DNA from: an uncultured Peptococcaceae bacterium
GTDB taxonomy: Bacteria; Bacillota; Dehalobacteriia; UBA4068
Assembly: GCA_949289995.1 (NCBI GenBank)
Contig: CASEQE010000005.1
Coordinates: 1-45,839, forward strand
Direction of reading: 5' to 3'
DNA length: 45,839 bases
The notes under the pieces are model-generated. The model saw only the letters and a list, made by a program, of their open reading frames with translations, ran no database searches and was not told where the DNA came from. Of this stretch, positions 26,365 through 35,058 are shown one piece after another. The position numbers and the translations under genes were made by a program. Every line of letters begins with the position of its first letter. Within the stretch, counting starts at the first letter, position 1.

Positions 26365-27417
26365 TTATATGCTATAATGCATCGTAGCGTTTAAAAGCTG
26401 CCGAATGTTCTCTACCGGTACGGAGGGAGATACGCCTCCTGCGGTAGAAAGCACAAATATACCGGATGGCGCCAACTCTTGTAGGATCTGTTTGGACACC
26501 TGGTATGTCCTTTCCGGCGAATAATCAGCCACGGCTACCGGATCAATATTTCCCATTAATACCACTTTATTTTCCAGCATAGGCAAAGCTTCTTTGGTTA
26601 CGTCGTTGCCAAACTGCCAAACATTACAGCCTATTTCGGGAATTCTCCGTAAAATATGTTGGCAAGAAGCCTCGTTATGCCATAATTTGATTTCCGCATA
26701 AGCAAACTCTTGAAAAACTCTTTGCGTATAAGGCAACCAATATTCTTCAAAATAAGAAGGTCCTATTACCGATGCCACATGATCCGGCATAACGATACGG
26801 CGCAATTTACCGTTAATTTTCTCTTGGGCCTGCAAATAGCGAATGACAAATTCCGTTACAATTTCTAAAAGCAAGTGTACTTCCCGAGGATAACGTTTTA
26901 AATATTTTAGGAAATTTTCGTATCCTACAATCATCGCCGCTGCTTCCATTGGCCCGGTACTCCAGCCAGCGCCATCCAAATAACCATATTCTTCACGCCA
27001 TTTTTTGTCTCCATAGCGCCAGAAGTACTGCCATTGGCTAAAAATTTCCCTCCCGTAACCAGACGTATATACATCTGGCACAACAAAACGTGCAATATCT
27101 TTAACCGAAGAAATAGCGGGCTCCGCATGGGGCGAATTACCAATTGCAGACCACACAATTGGACTGCCAAAGGCAGAGGGAATATCCACAGAACCAAAAT
27201 CCGGCCAATATCCAGGCAAAAAAAGGATATCGGGAAAAGTGGCGAACATATTTTCAAAAACTTTTAATTTTGTATCTGGATGGAAATAATAATCTTCGCT
27301 GGATACATGACTTAAAGCTAAGCTAAACGGACTTCCTCCAAATAAGGCGACTGGTACTCTTTCGGGTTTGCGCCCATGTATAACATGAAGAAAATTTTGT
27401 ACATTTTCATTCAACAT
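26365..27417 (-). CDS. uroporphyrinogen-decarboxylase-family protein, possible corrinoid methyltransferase
   Basis: A 350-residue TIM-barrel protein of the URO-D/MtaA-CmuA superfamily, which includes HemE and cobamide-dependent methyltransferases. Visible features are RKPERVPVALFGG near the start, GYLDGAGWSTGPMEAAAMI in the middle, and IKLWHNEASCQHI followed by VVLMGNIDPV and LSTAGGVSPSVP. The HNE...C site sits where methyltransferase relatives bind zinc, so a methyl-transfer or demethylation role is more likely than heme synthesis; no heme genes are near. The ATG at 27417 follows GGGGG. It is divergent from a LysR gene only 40 bases away, and a TRAP transporter follows. Confidence 0.72.
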   Translation of the reverse strand: MLNENVQNFLHVIHGRKPERVPVALFGGSPFSLALSHVSSEDYYFHPDTKLKVFENMFATFPDILFLPGYWPDFGSVDIPSAFGSPIVWSAIGNSPHAEPAISSVKDIARFVVPDVYTSGYGREIFSQWQYFWRYGDKKWREEYGYLDGAGWSTGPMEAAAMIVGYENFLKYLKRYPREVHLLLEIVTEFVIRYLQAQEKINGKLRRIVMPDHVASVIGPSYFEEYWLPYTQRVFQEFAYAEIKLWHNEASCQHILRRIPEIGCNVWQFGNDVTKEALPMLENKVVLMGNIDPVAVADYSPERTYQVSKQILQELAPSGIFVLSTAGGVSPSVPVENIRQLLNATMHYSI

Positions 27418-27457
27418 ATAAACCCCCATATATATCAACTTGGCAGGAGAAAAAACC

Positions 27458-28393
27458 ATGGATATAAAACAACTGAAATATTTTATAGCTGCAGCAGAAG
27501 AACAACAAATGACTCGCGCCGCCCAACGCTTGTATATGGCACAACCTCCATTAAGCAGGCAAATCTCTTTATTAGAGCAGGAGCTGGGATTAACTTTGTT
27601 TGTGCGCAAAAGCCATTCTCTGCGTCTGACAGATGAAGGAAAGGTTCTCTATCGCAAAGCCAAATCTCTACTGCAACAGATGGAAGAAATGGTTTTGGAA
27701 GTGCAGGAAACCCATGAGGGCCTGCGTGGTACAATTTCCGTAGGCTCGCTAATATCCACCATGCCCACATTAGCAAAAGAAATGGCATTTTTCCGGCGTA
27801 AATATCCAGATGTTACATTTAAAATTTGGGAAGATATTCCAGCTAAGTTAATCGAATTGCTAGAGGAACGCACAATTGAAGTAGCCTTGGTGCGCACGCC
27901 TACCTTTGATGGTAAAAACTTTGCCGTAGCCACCGTTTGCAGTGAACAATTTTATGCCGTTATTCCAGCATCCATCGACAAACATCCGGAAAAATCCACC
28001 ATCACCTTACGACAATTGGAAGAATTACCCCTGGTTTTGCTCCATAGCAGCCCCTATATTGGCTACAACGAATTGATTTTGGCAGAATTTCAGCAACAAA
28101 ATCTTTCCCCTACCATCGTATGCCAATGTGATAATTCGGCAGCAGCTCTATTGGTGGTTATGCAAGGCATTGGCGTCACCATACAGCCGGAATTGATTGC
28201 CACGGCTTTAGAAGACCCACGGCTACACGCGAAATTAATTAGCGATTTTTCCACAAATAGCAATCTTTCCGTGGTTTGGGATGATTCGTCATTTGTTTCC
28301 AAAAATGTCTGCCATTTATTACGCAGATTCGGCGTGCCTGAAGAAAGAATTAATTGGCCGGATCCAACAGACGGTTTATTCACCACCCTATAA
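27458..28393 (+). CDS. LysR-family transcriptional regulator
   Basis: A 311-residue regulator. The N-terminal winged helix has the LysR signature AAEEQQMTRAAQRLYMAQPPLSRQI, and the effector-binding domain spans about 90-295. The ATG at 27458 has GGCAGGAG upstream; the frame to 27440 is an extension without support. It is divergent from the URO-D-family gene and converges on dctM with a six-base gap, so it likely controls one or both. The small gap to the URO-D gene means promoter elements must lie partly in coding DNA. The effector is unknown. Confidence 0.92.
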   Translation: MDIKQLKYFIAAAEEQQMTRAAQRLYMAQPPLSRQISLLEQELGLTLFVRKSHSLRLTDEGKVLYRKAKSLLQQMEEMVLEVQETHEGLRGTISVGSLISTMPTLAKEMAFFRRKYPDVTFKIWEDIPAKLIELLEERTIEVALVRTPTFDGKNFAVATVCSEQFYAVIPASIDKHPEKSTITLRQLEELPLVLLHSSPYIGYNELILAEFQQQNLSPTIVCQCDNSAAALLVVMQGIGVTIQPELIATALEDPRLHAKLISDFSTNSNLSVVWDDSSFVSKNVCHLLRRFGVPEERINWPDPTDGLFTTL

Positions 28394-28399
28394 ACAAAT

Positions 28400-29677
28400 C
28401 TAAGCAAAAACTCTTACCAATCCCATGGTCAACGGCTCAACAAAAGTAATAATTAGCAATCCGGCCACCATTGCCAGGAAGAATACCAGCACATACTTCA
28501 TCATTCGTTCCATGGTTACATTGCCTACAGCCATAGCTACAAAAAGATTGATACCATAAGGCGGTGTAATAAAACCAATTGCTAAATTTGCCACAATCAC
28601 CACACCAAAAGTAATGGGATCCATACCAAATTGCGTCATGACAGGCAAGAGAATCGGTGAAAGAATAATAATCGCTGGCACACAGTCGATTAAACTACCG
28701 ACCAGCAATAGGAATAAATTCACCAAAACAAAAAGCACAACTTTATTGCTGGCAAGTCCCAATAACGCTTCTGCAATGGTTTGCGGAATGCCGGCTACGC
28801 TTAAATAAGCGGCAAAAGCCATAGAAATACCTACCATATAAGTGGTAACACCATTAATGCAAATCGTATCGGCCAGCGCTTGATATAAGCCGCGCCAATT
28901 CAACTCTTTATAACAGATACCAACAATAATAGAATATACAACTGCCACCACTGCAGCCTCAGTCGGCGTGAAGATACCGGAATAAATACCGCCCAATATA
29001 ATACCAGGCGACATCAGCGCCCAAAAAGCGCGCTTAAACGATACCCATAATCTTTTTAGTGTGATAGGTTCTCCGCTGCCTACATAACCTTTCTTTTTGG
29101 ATACGATATAACAGGCTACCACCAAAACTAAGCCCATAATAATTCCAGGCAGCAAACCGGCAATAAACAAATCGGTAATCGATGCGCCAACGACCACGCC
29201 ATAAATAACCAAAGGAATGGATGGTGGAATAATAATACCGATAGTGCCTGCAGAGGCAGCCAAAGCCGTAGAAAAACCAATATCGTATTTCTTTTCTTTC
29301 ATGGCGGGAATCATAAAAGCGCCTACGGCTGAAGTCGTTGCTACCGCCGAACCGGATAAAGCAGAAAAGAACATACAGGTAACCGTGGTCACCATGGCCA
29401 ATCCACCGGTAATCACGCCAAAAAAGACGTTAACAAAATCCAATAAGCGTTTGGCAATGCCGCCGCTATTCATCAAATTGCCGGCAAGGATGAAAAAGGG
29501 TATGGCCATCAAAGGAAAGGAATCGACGCCAGCTACCGCATTCTGCGAAATCATCACCACCGGCAAGCTGGGGAAAAAGAATAGAGTTAGTAATGTGGAA
29601 ATACCGATCGCATATCCTACCGGAACCGTCAATAATATTAATACGATAAATGAAACAAAAAGTAAGGCGATTTCCAT
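28400..29677 (-). CDS. dctM: TRAP transporter large permease DctM
   Basis: Transport subunit of a sodium-driven TRAP importer. The 425 residues form about 12 helices with family motifs: PFFILAGNLMNSGGIAKRL, SGSAVATTSAVGAFMIP, IGIIIPPSIPLVIYG, and ATLAIGFITPPYGINLF-like text near the end. The ATG at 29677 directly follows the dctQ stop (TAAATG), with AAAGGAGG inside dctQ, so translation is coupled. TRAP systems carry organic acids and related anions; the cargo is not known here. Confidence 0.94.
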   Translation of the reverse strand: MEIALLFVSFIVLILLTVPVGYAIGISTLLTLFFFPSLPVVMISQNAVAGVDSFPLMAIPFFILAGNLMNSGGIAKRLLDFVNVFFGVITGGLAMVTTVTCMFFSALSGSAVATTSAVGAFMIPAMKEKKYDIGFSTALAASAGTIGIIIPPSIPLVIYGVVVGASITDLFIAGLLPGIIMGLVLVVACYIVSKKKGYVGSGEPITLKRLWVSFKRAFWALMSPGIILGGIYSGIFTPTEAAVVAVVYSIIVGICYKELNWRGLYQALADTICINGVTTYMVGISMAFAAYLSVAGIPQTIAEALLGLASNKVVLFVLVNLFLLLVGSLIDCVPAIIILSPILLPVMTQFGMDPITFGVVIVANLAIGFITPPYGINLFVAMAVGNVTMERMMKYVLVFFLAMVAGLLIITFVEPLTMGLVRVFA

Positions 29678-30187
29678 TTAGGCTTCCTCCTTTTTCATTT
29701 GCAAAGGGGTTTGTACCGCGGGAGATTTTATCAAGCCAATGGTATGTGCGACTAAGCGCAAAGCCATGACCAACGAAGTAAAAGGTAAGGATAAATACAC
29801 CAAATACATAGGAAGCCTCAAAGCGGGCGAAACGGAATTTTGTACATACAAGGTTTGTACCAATTCTCCGCCGTTTACCAACAGAAAAATACAAAATCCT
29901 AAAAAACAAAGATTGGCAAAAATAGATATGATCTTCTTACCCAGCGGTGGAAAGAAATTGTATAACACTTCCACCTTGATATGTTTATCCTTGGTTAAAC
30001 CATAACTGGCGCCCAACCAGATTTGCCAAATAAATATATATCTAGTTAATTCCTCGCTCCAAGATAAAGAGTCGTTAAATATATAGCGAAAGATAACCTG
30101 TACGAAAACGATCACAACCGTACAAATTAGACTCCAAACCAAAATCAATTCTTCGAATTGATTATAGAGCGAACAAAGTTTTTTCAT
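29678..30187 (-). CDS. dctQ: TRAP transporter small permease DctQ
   Basis: Small membrane subunit joining DctP and DctM. The 169 residues form four helices, with the family pattern VIFRYIFNDSLSWSEELTRYIFIWQIWLGASYG (helix 2 and after) and HIKVEVLYN. It is about 100 bases downstream of dctP, past a strong hairpin, and abuts dctM. Confidence 0.92.
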   Translation of the reverse strand: MKKLCSLYNQFEELILVWSLICTVVIVFVQVIFRYIFNDSLSWSEELTRYIFIWQIWLGASYGLTKDKHIKVEVLYNFFPPLGKKIISIFANLCFLGFCIFLLVNGGELVQTLYVQNSVSPALRLPMYLVYLSLPFTSLVMALRLVAHTIGLIKSPAVQTPLQMKKEEA

Positions 30188-30227
30188 GTTGTTTCATACC
30201 TCCGTTCGTGTTTCAGGCGATAAAATA

Positions 30228-30267
30228 GGATGGGAGCGGCTAAAATATTTTCCAGCCCCTCCCATCC
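30228..30267 (-). promoter_or_regulatory. intercistronic hairpin between dctP and dctQ
   Basis: A 14-base stem with one mismatch (GGATGGGAGCGGCT and near-complement) and a 12-base loop. On the minus strand it is followed by the weak tail TATTTTAT. It probably lowers read-through or protects the dctP mRNA end, giving more binding protein than permease. Confidence 0.6.
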
Positions 30268-30288
30268 CTAGAAAAAGGAGGAAAAAGA

Positions 30289-31350
30289 CTATTCAGCTTG
30301 ATATTTTCTCAACAAATCAAATATTTCAGAGCCCCATTGTTCTTCATAATCTTCATACATGGGGGACACGGCTTCCACAAACTTAGCATGGTTTTCCGGA
30401 GAAATTTCATTGATTTCCATACCGCATTCCCGAAGCTCATCAAAGAGAACTTCGTCTTCTTCCAGGGTATGTTGTCTCTGCCAGTCTACCAAATAGGTTT
30501 GCGCAGCTTCGTCTACCAACGCTCTTAAATCTTCCGGCAAGGAATTGTATTTATCCGCGTTCATAATTGCTCCCAGGAAAGAAATCGTGTGCCCGGTTAA
30601 GCTATAGTATTTTTGAACGTCATAAAATTTCATTTCGTAAACGAAGGAGGCATTGCATTCAAAACCGTTAATAACGCCCTGCTGCAAAGACGTGTATACT
30701 TCGCTAAAACTCATTGGGGTAGGATTTGCGCCAAGCAAGGTAAACATGTCAATATAAACCGGGCTTTCGATCACACGCATTTTCAAACCTTTTAAATCAG
30801 CAGGTTCATTAATCGGTTTTTCATTATTTAACATATGCCGAACGCCGTTCAACATATAGCCCAAATTGTGAATGCCATATTCCGGCAAAATCGCGTCTAA
30901 ATACGCTCCCAGCTCTCCATCTACAGCCGCAAAACCTTGTTCCGCATCGCTCCAAATGAAGGGTAAATCCAAAATGCCAAATTTTTCATCATAAGTGGTC
31001 AAAATGGAAGTGGTGCAGAAAGTAATATCCAAAGTACCCAGAGAAACCGCTTCTGTTAATTGACGGTCACCACCTAAAGCACCATTGGGAAAAATTTCTA
31101 CTGCCAAACGACCATCAGATTCTTCTTCCAGAAAATTCTTAAACTCAACAGCCGCCAAATGTTCCGGCAAATTTTCCGTAGCAATATGACCAATGCGAAT
31201 TACAATCGGTTCATCGCCGCTTTGATTTTCCTGAGAATCGGAAGTAGCCCCTCCATCATCAGCAACATTGGAATCGTCGGTCGTGTTTGCGCAGGCGATC
31301 AAACAAAGCGCCAACAACAACGTCAAGCACAGTAGAATAATTTTTTTCAT
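30289..31350 (-). CDS. dctP: TRAP transporter substrate-binding lipoprotein DctP
   Basis: Captures the transported anion outside the cell. The 353-residue protein has a lipoprotein signal ending LIAC and a Ser/Asp-rich spacer. The DctP fold shows IRIGHIATENLPEHLAAVEFKN, GTLDITFCTTS, LKGLKMRVIESPVYIDMFTLLGANPTPMSFSEVYTSLQQGVINGFE and a C-terminal helix set. The arginine in LKMRV normally contacts a substrate carboxylate. The ATG at 31350 has GAGAGGG upstream; the longer frame to 31401 is not supported. First gene of the TRAP operon. Confidence 0.94.
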   Translation of the reverse strand: MKKIILLCLTLLLALCLIACANTTDDSNVADDGGATSDSQENQSGDEPIVIRIGHIATENLPEHLAAVEFKNFLEEESDGRLAVEIFPNGALGGDRQLTEAVSLGTLDITFCTTSILTTYDEKFGILDLPFIWSDAEQGFAAVDGELGAYLDAILPEYGIHNLGYMLNGVRHMLNNEKPINEPADLKGLKMRVIESPVYIDMFTLLGANPTPMSFSEVYTSLQQGVINGFECNASFVYEMKFYDVQKYYSLTGHTISFLGAIMNADKYNSLPEDLRALVDEAAQTYLVDWQRQHTLEEDEVLFDELRECGMEINEISPENHAKFVEAVSPMYEDYEEQWGSEIFDLLRKYQAE

Positions 31351-32070
31351 AACTAAACCCTCTCTTTCTCCATATGTAGTACGTACATACAACCATATCA
31401 CAAGCTGTGTACTGAGGTAATCATAGCATATAGCAACTTATAATAAAAATATCTATAATATTTGTAAAACCTATAAAAAAAATATATCACAAGCTTAAAG
31501 CATGTATTAAGCTAAAGATTACCACTTATAACCGATCAATAAACAAAATAAAAAAGTTTCATCTCAAACCATAGAATGCACAAATTTTATATATGTGAAA
31601 AGCAACCTATTCCATAAGTTGCCTCGCACCATGGAGGTTTAAAGCTGCAACTTCTCATAGCGCAAATCTATATTCATAAATTGCATGAGCAAAGGCTTTA
31701 CCATCATTTTTCGAAATAAAGAAACGAATTTTTTGGCTTCTATGGCTTCTATTATGACGATTTTCCTATAATATAAATGCTTTTGCTTTCATCTGCTCTT
31801 TCTATAATATTCTTCTATTTATAGCATATTGTAAGCCAAATGGTATGGAATATACGCACATCATTAGTATAAGCAAGACATCAATTAATAGCGATCATAA
31901 TTGCAAAAATCGTTTTCTCCGTTGCTATTGGCAGATTGCGAATAGCCTGCTGTTATTGTCCTGCACACACCCCCCCTATACGACTAGTCCTATTTAAAAA
32001 TCTGTTTTACACTAATTTACGACTTGCACAAAACAAATACGGCGTTAATTGCCAATACCGCTTATAATAA
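31351..32070. other. long AT-rich intergenic region with a possible gene remnant
   Basis: It holds the dctP leader and no complete gene. A minus-strand frame open from 31788 to a stop at 31639-31641 reads IVIIEAIEAKKFVSLFRKM and more. A hairpin follows (31602-31622, stem GCAACTTAT/ATAGGTTGC, tail TTTTC). This could be the 3' end of a decayed gene with its terminator. A dctP promoter is not obvious: TATGAT at 31425-31420 has a poor -35. Confidence 0.35.
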
Positions 32071-32110
32071 TAGAAAACGCAAAGAAACAAATTTTTCTTT
32101 GCGTTTTCTA
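32071..32110 (-). terminator. terminator of the metal-ATPase operon
   Basis: A 16-base perfect stem (TAGAAAACGCAAAGAA and complement) with an eight-base loop, 36 bases after the ATPase stop and followed by TTATTATA on the minus strand. Confidence 0.8.
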
Positions 32111-32145
32111 TTTATGGAATAGCATAAAATTTATCGTCTATAAAT

Positions 32146-34008
32146 CTATACGCTGGATATATTATGGAATAATGCACGAAAAGAATTCAGTACTGCTAAA
32201 ATGCATACGCCCACATCAGCAAAGATAGCCGCCCCCATACCAGCCATACCGAAAGCACACAAAAACAATACAAGAATTTTTATCGCTAAAGAAAAAACAA
32301 TATTTTCTTTAGCGATACGTAAAGTTTTGCGCGCTATACGAATCGCGGTAGGAAGTTTTGTCAATTTGTCATCCATAATTACAATATCTGCAGCCTCAAT
32401 TGCCGCGTCGGCACCCAAAACTCCCATAGCCACGCCAACATCGGCGCCGGCCAAAACCGGCGCATCGTTAATGCCATCGCCAACAAAAACCACTTTTCCC
32501 GATGAACTTTTCTCTTGCATCAATTCCGCTACCTTTGCAACTTTATCTCCCGGCAACAAAGAATCATAGTAACGATTGATGTGCAGTTTCTGCGCAAGAG
32601 AAGATGCAGCTTCTTCGCCATCGCCTGTCAATATCACCGTTTGCCGGATTCCTAAATGGCATAACTCTTGTAAACACTCTACCGCTTCTTCCTTAATCTG
32701 GTCGGCAACGACGATATATCCTAAATACCTTCCCTGCTCTGCCACATAGACAATGGTACCGCTAGCATCGGCTTGGGGACAATAAATGCCGGCGGAAGCC
32801 AATAGTTTACGATTGCCCACCAAAACCAGCTTGTCATCAATCCGAGCTTTTATGCCTTGACCAGCAATTTCTTCGACATTATCAATATATTTTTCCTCTA
32901 TTTCTCCTTCAAAAGCCGCTTTCAAAGGTAAAGCTAAAGGATGACTAGAATAATATTCACTATATGCCGCCAAGCGTAGTAAAGTTTGAACATCGGTATA
33001 TTCCGGACATACTTCTTGTACTTGGAAAACACCTTTCGTTAATGTACCGGTTTTATCAAAAGCAATAATTTCCGTCTTTGCCAGAGCCTCTAAACAATTG
33101 CTTCCCTTCATCAAAATGCCTTGACGAGCGCCGCCACCAATACCGCCAAAAAAACTTAGCGGCACAGAAAGAATTAAAGCGCAGGGACAAGAAACCACCA
33201 AAAAAGAAAGAGCGCGATATAGCCACAAAGAGAATTGCGAAAAGCCAAAGATAATCGTCGGCACAGTGGCTAAAAGCACAGCTAAACATACCACTACCGG
33301 CGTATAATATCTGGCAAACTTACTAATAAAACGCTCAGAGCGGGATTTTTTTTCTGCCGCGTTTTCAACTAATTCCAGGATTTTGCTAACAGTAGATTCT
33401 TCAGCCGGTTTGCTCACCTGAATTACTAAAAAACCATTGAGATTGACGCAACCGCTTAAAGCCGTATCCCCTAAATGCACCTGCCGGGGACGCGTCTCGC
33501 CGGTTAATGCGGAAGTATCCAGAGTAGAAAGCCCTTCCACAATCACGCCGTCCAAAGGAATACGTTCTCCCGGCTTCACGCCGATCTGTTCGCCTACCCG
33601 CACTTCCTCTGGACTAACCTGAACCCACGCGTTTTTTCGCCGTACATTGGCATATTCGGGACGAATTGCCATCAAATCGCTAATTGAAGCCCGAGATTTC
33701 TCCACCGCATAATTTTGGAAAAATTCACCGATTTGATATAAAAGCATTACCACGACCGCTTCAAACCATTCTTCTATACATAAAGCGCCAATCGTAGCAA
33801 GACTCATTAAAACATTTTCGTTACATGGAGCACCCCAGCGAACGCTGCGAACAGCCTGCAAAATAACATCCCAACCTAGCCACAGATATGCGGCGATAAA
33901 CAACATAGCGTTTAGCTTTGGTTGGGCAAAGGGTATCCATGCGCATACCAGCAAAATAATTCCGCCGCCAATCCGTATCATTGGTTTATGTAAATATTGC
34001 GCAACCAT
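32146..34008 (-). CDS. P1B-type heavy-metal efflux ATPase (Cd/Zn/Pb type) without N-terminal HMA domain
   Basis: Pumps soft divalent metals out of the cell. The 620-residue protein has the eight-helix P1B layout. The actuator carries LTGETRPR, the metal-binding CPC is at residues 274-276 (VVSCPCALILSVPLSFFGG), phosphorylated D318 is in FDKTGTLTKG, SSHPLA matches the P1B histidine site, and VGDGINDAPVLA is present. CPC context and length point to the ZntA/CadA branch. The usual N-terminal HMA domain is missing and is encoded as a separate gene 18 bases upstream. The ATG at 34008 follows AAGGAAGG. Confidence 0.93.
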   Translation of the reverse strand: MVAQYLHKPMIRIGGGIILLVCAWIPFAQPKLNAMLFIAAYLWLGWDVILQAVRSVRWGAPCNENVLMSLATIGALCIEEWFEAVVVMLLYQIGEFFQNYAVEKSRASISDLMAIRPEYANVRRKNAWVQVSPEEVRVGEQIGVKPGERIPLDGVIVEGLSTLDTSALTGETRPRQVHLGDTALSGCVNLNGFLVIQVSKPAEESTVSKILELVENAAEKKSRSERFISKFARYYTPVVVCLAVLLATVPTIIFGFSQFSLWLYRALSFLVVSCPCALILSVPLSFFGGIGGGARQGILMKGSNCLEALAKTEIIAFDKTGTLTKGVFQVQEVCPEYTDVQTLLRLAAYSEYYSSHPLALPLKAAFEGEIEEKYIDNVEEIAGQGIKARIDDKLVLVGNRKLLASAGIYCPQADASGTIVYVAEQGRYLGYIVVADQIKEEAVECLQELCHLGIRQTVILTGDGEEAASSLAQKLHINRYYDSLLPGDKVAKVAELMQEKSSSGKVVFVGDGINDAPVLAGADVGVAMGVLGADAAIEAADIVIMDDKLTKLPTAIRIARKTLRIAKENIVFSLAIKILVLFLCAFGMAGMGAAIFADVGVCILAVLNSFRALFHNISSV

Positions 34009-34026
34009 ATAAAATGAACCTTCCTT

Positions 34027-34248
34027 TTAGATAATTTCTACTTTAACATGCGGCTCAATACGCCGAATAATTTTCATCGCGTTATCGTGTATGGCAGAAA
34101 AATCTTTTTCATCCATCTCAATAACCATTTTTTCTGAAATCATATTTATCGTCGCCCTTTGTACGCCAGGTAATTTATTAATGGAATGCTCCATCTGAGC
34201 AGCACAATGGGCACAGCGCAAATTGGCGATTTTATAGGTATATTTCAT
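34027..34248 (-). CDS. free-standing heavy-metal-associated (HMA) domain protein
   Basis: A 73-residue single HMA domain with the metal-binding pair C12-x2-C15 in LRCAHCAAQM and the ferredoxin-like pattern (LPGVQRATINMISEKMVIEM). It is probably a soluble donor that hands metal to the ATPase lacking this domain. The ATG at 34248 sits ten bases after AAGGAGG; a TTG three codons earlier is too close to the site. It begins five bases after the repressor stop, between repressor and pump. Confidence 0.88.
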   Translation of the reverse strand: MKYTYKIANLRCAHCAAQMEHSINKLPGVQRATINMISEKMVIEMDEKDFSAIHDNAMKIIRRIEPHVKVEII

Positions 34249-34253
34249 AGCAT

Positions 34254-34631
34254 TCAATCCTCCTTGCGGTTCTCCAGAATATGCTGAAATCCGGTTTCAA
34301 ATATTTGCCGTACATGATCGTCCGCCAAAGAATAATAGACTACTTTGCCTTCTCTACGGAATTTAACTAAATTCGCCAAACGCAATGCACGCAATTGATG
34401 AGAAATCGCCGATTTTGTCATATTCAACAAAACCGCTAAATCGCATACGCATAATTCTTCCTCGTCTAATGCACATATAATTTTTGTTCTTGTGCTATCC
34501 CCTAGAATTTTAAAAAAGTCGGCTAAAATATATAATTGATCCTCCGGAGGCATACGGTCTTTCACCGCCTCCACCACTTCGGAATGAATAACCTCGCAAT
34601 CGCAAGCTTGGATATCCCAATTGCCATCCAT
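34254..34631 (-). CDS. ArsR/SmtB-family metal-sensing repressor, CadC-like
   Basis: Represses the operon until metal binds. The 125-residue protein has a winged helix (CDLAVLLNMTKSAISHQLRALRLANLV). Both known sensor sites can be read. C10, C12, C61 and C63 (ACDC and LCVCDL) correspond to the alpha-3N thiolate site that senses Cd/Pb. D104, H106, H117 and E120, with the same spacing as the alpha-5 Zn site of CadC, lie in the last helix. The ATG at 34631 follows AAAGGAG. It is first in the operon and faces an operator-rich promoter. Confidence 0.94.
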   Translation of the reverse strand: MDGNWDIQACDCEVIHSEVVEAVKDRMPPEDQLYILADFFKILGDSTRTKIICALDEEELCVCDLAVLLNMTKSAISHQLRALRLANLVKFRREGKVVYYSLADDHVRQIFETGFQHILENRKED

Positions 34632-34681
34632 ATGGTTTCTCCTTTCCCAGCCGTCTAGCTATCTCTTATATGTAAATAGTT

Positions 34682-34741
34682 GTTCAATTGATCAATTATT
34701 CAACCATATTTATTATAGTTGAATGGATGTTCAATTGTCAA
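34682..34741 (-). promoter_or_regulatory. promoter and ArsR-type operator of the metal-resistance operon
   Basis: TTGACA (34741-34736) and TATAAT (34717-34712) on the minus strand, 18 bases apart. The spacer holds TTGAA-6-TTCAA (34719-34734). A TTCAAC/GTTGAA pair (34699-34704, 34718-34723) flanks the -10, and a palindrome AATTGATCAATT lies downstream. ArsR/SmtB repressors bind such TCAA/TTGA repeats. Confidence 0.75.
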
Positions 34742-34770
34742 GAAATAAATTTTTCTGCCCATGAAAAATG

Positions 34771-34803
34771 AGAACGAAAAACCTCATGGAGATTTTTCGT
34801 TCT
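34771..34803 (-). terminator. hairpin terminator, minus strand
   Basis: Stem AGAACGAAAAA/TTTTTCGTTCT with an inner CTC/GAG pair; CATTTTTC follows on the minus strand. It lies downstream of the decayed gene at 34879-35160. Confidence 0.6.
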
Positions 34804-34878
34804 ACCCGTCATTTGACAGGCCGGTGATATTGGGATTGCTCCTAATCTTATCGCCCGCAGTCCAGTTGTAAATTTCAG

Positions 34879-35058
34879 CTAATCTGCAAGGTTTTCCTCG
34901 CTTTTGGCACGGATCGAAAACGCCAATTGTATCGCCAAACACATTAGGGACAGCAAGGTCAAACATAAGGTATTTTCCACATCATTGGCCGGCGAAGCAA
35001 TACAATCGCCCAAAAAATAGCTGATAATCCTTGTAATCGCCCAATATACCGGTAACAT
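34879..35058 (-). pseudogene. small two-helix membrane ORF, probably the end of a decayed gene
   Basis: The frame from ATG 35058 gives 59 residues with two apolar segments (LPVYWAITRIISYFLG and TLCLTLLSLMCLAIQLAFSI) and a charged end. It lacks a ribosome-binding site. Protein-like sequence continues upstream in the same frame (RFHSKWRATGI), past a TGA at 35092-35094, as CFYTPDLAKYAVIAA back to about 35160. This suggests a membrane-protein gene broken by a nonsense mutation and lacking its 5' part. I do not recognise the family. Confidence 0.4.

Noticed and set aside
26365-27417. HemE, uroporphyrinogen decarboxylase of heme synthesis.
   Set aside because: No other heme genes are near, and the active-site region resembles methyltransferase-type relatives more.
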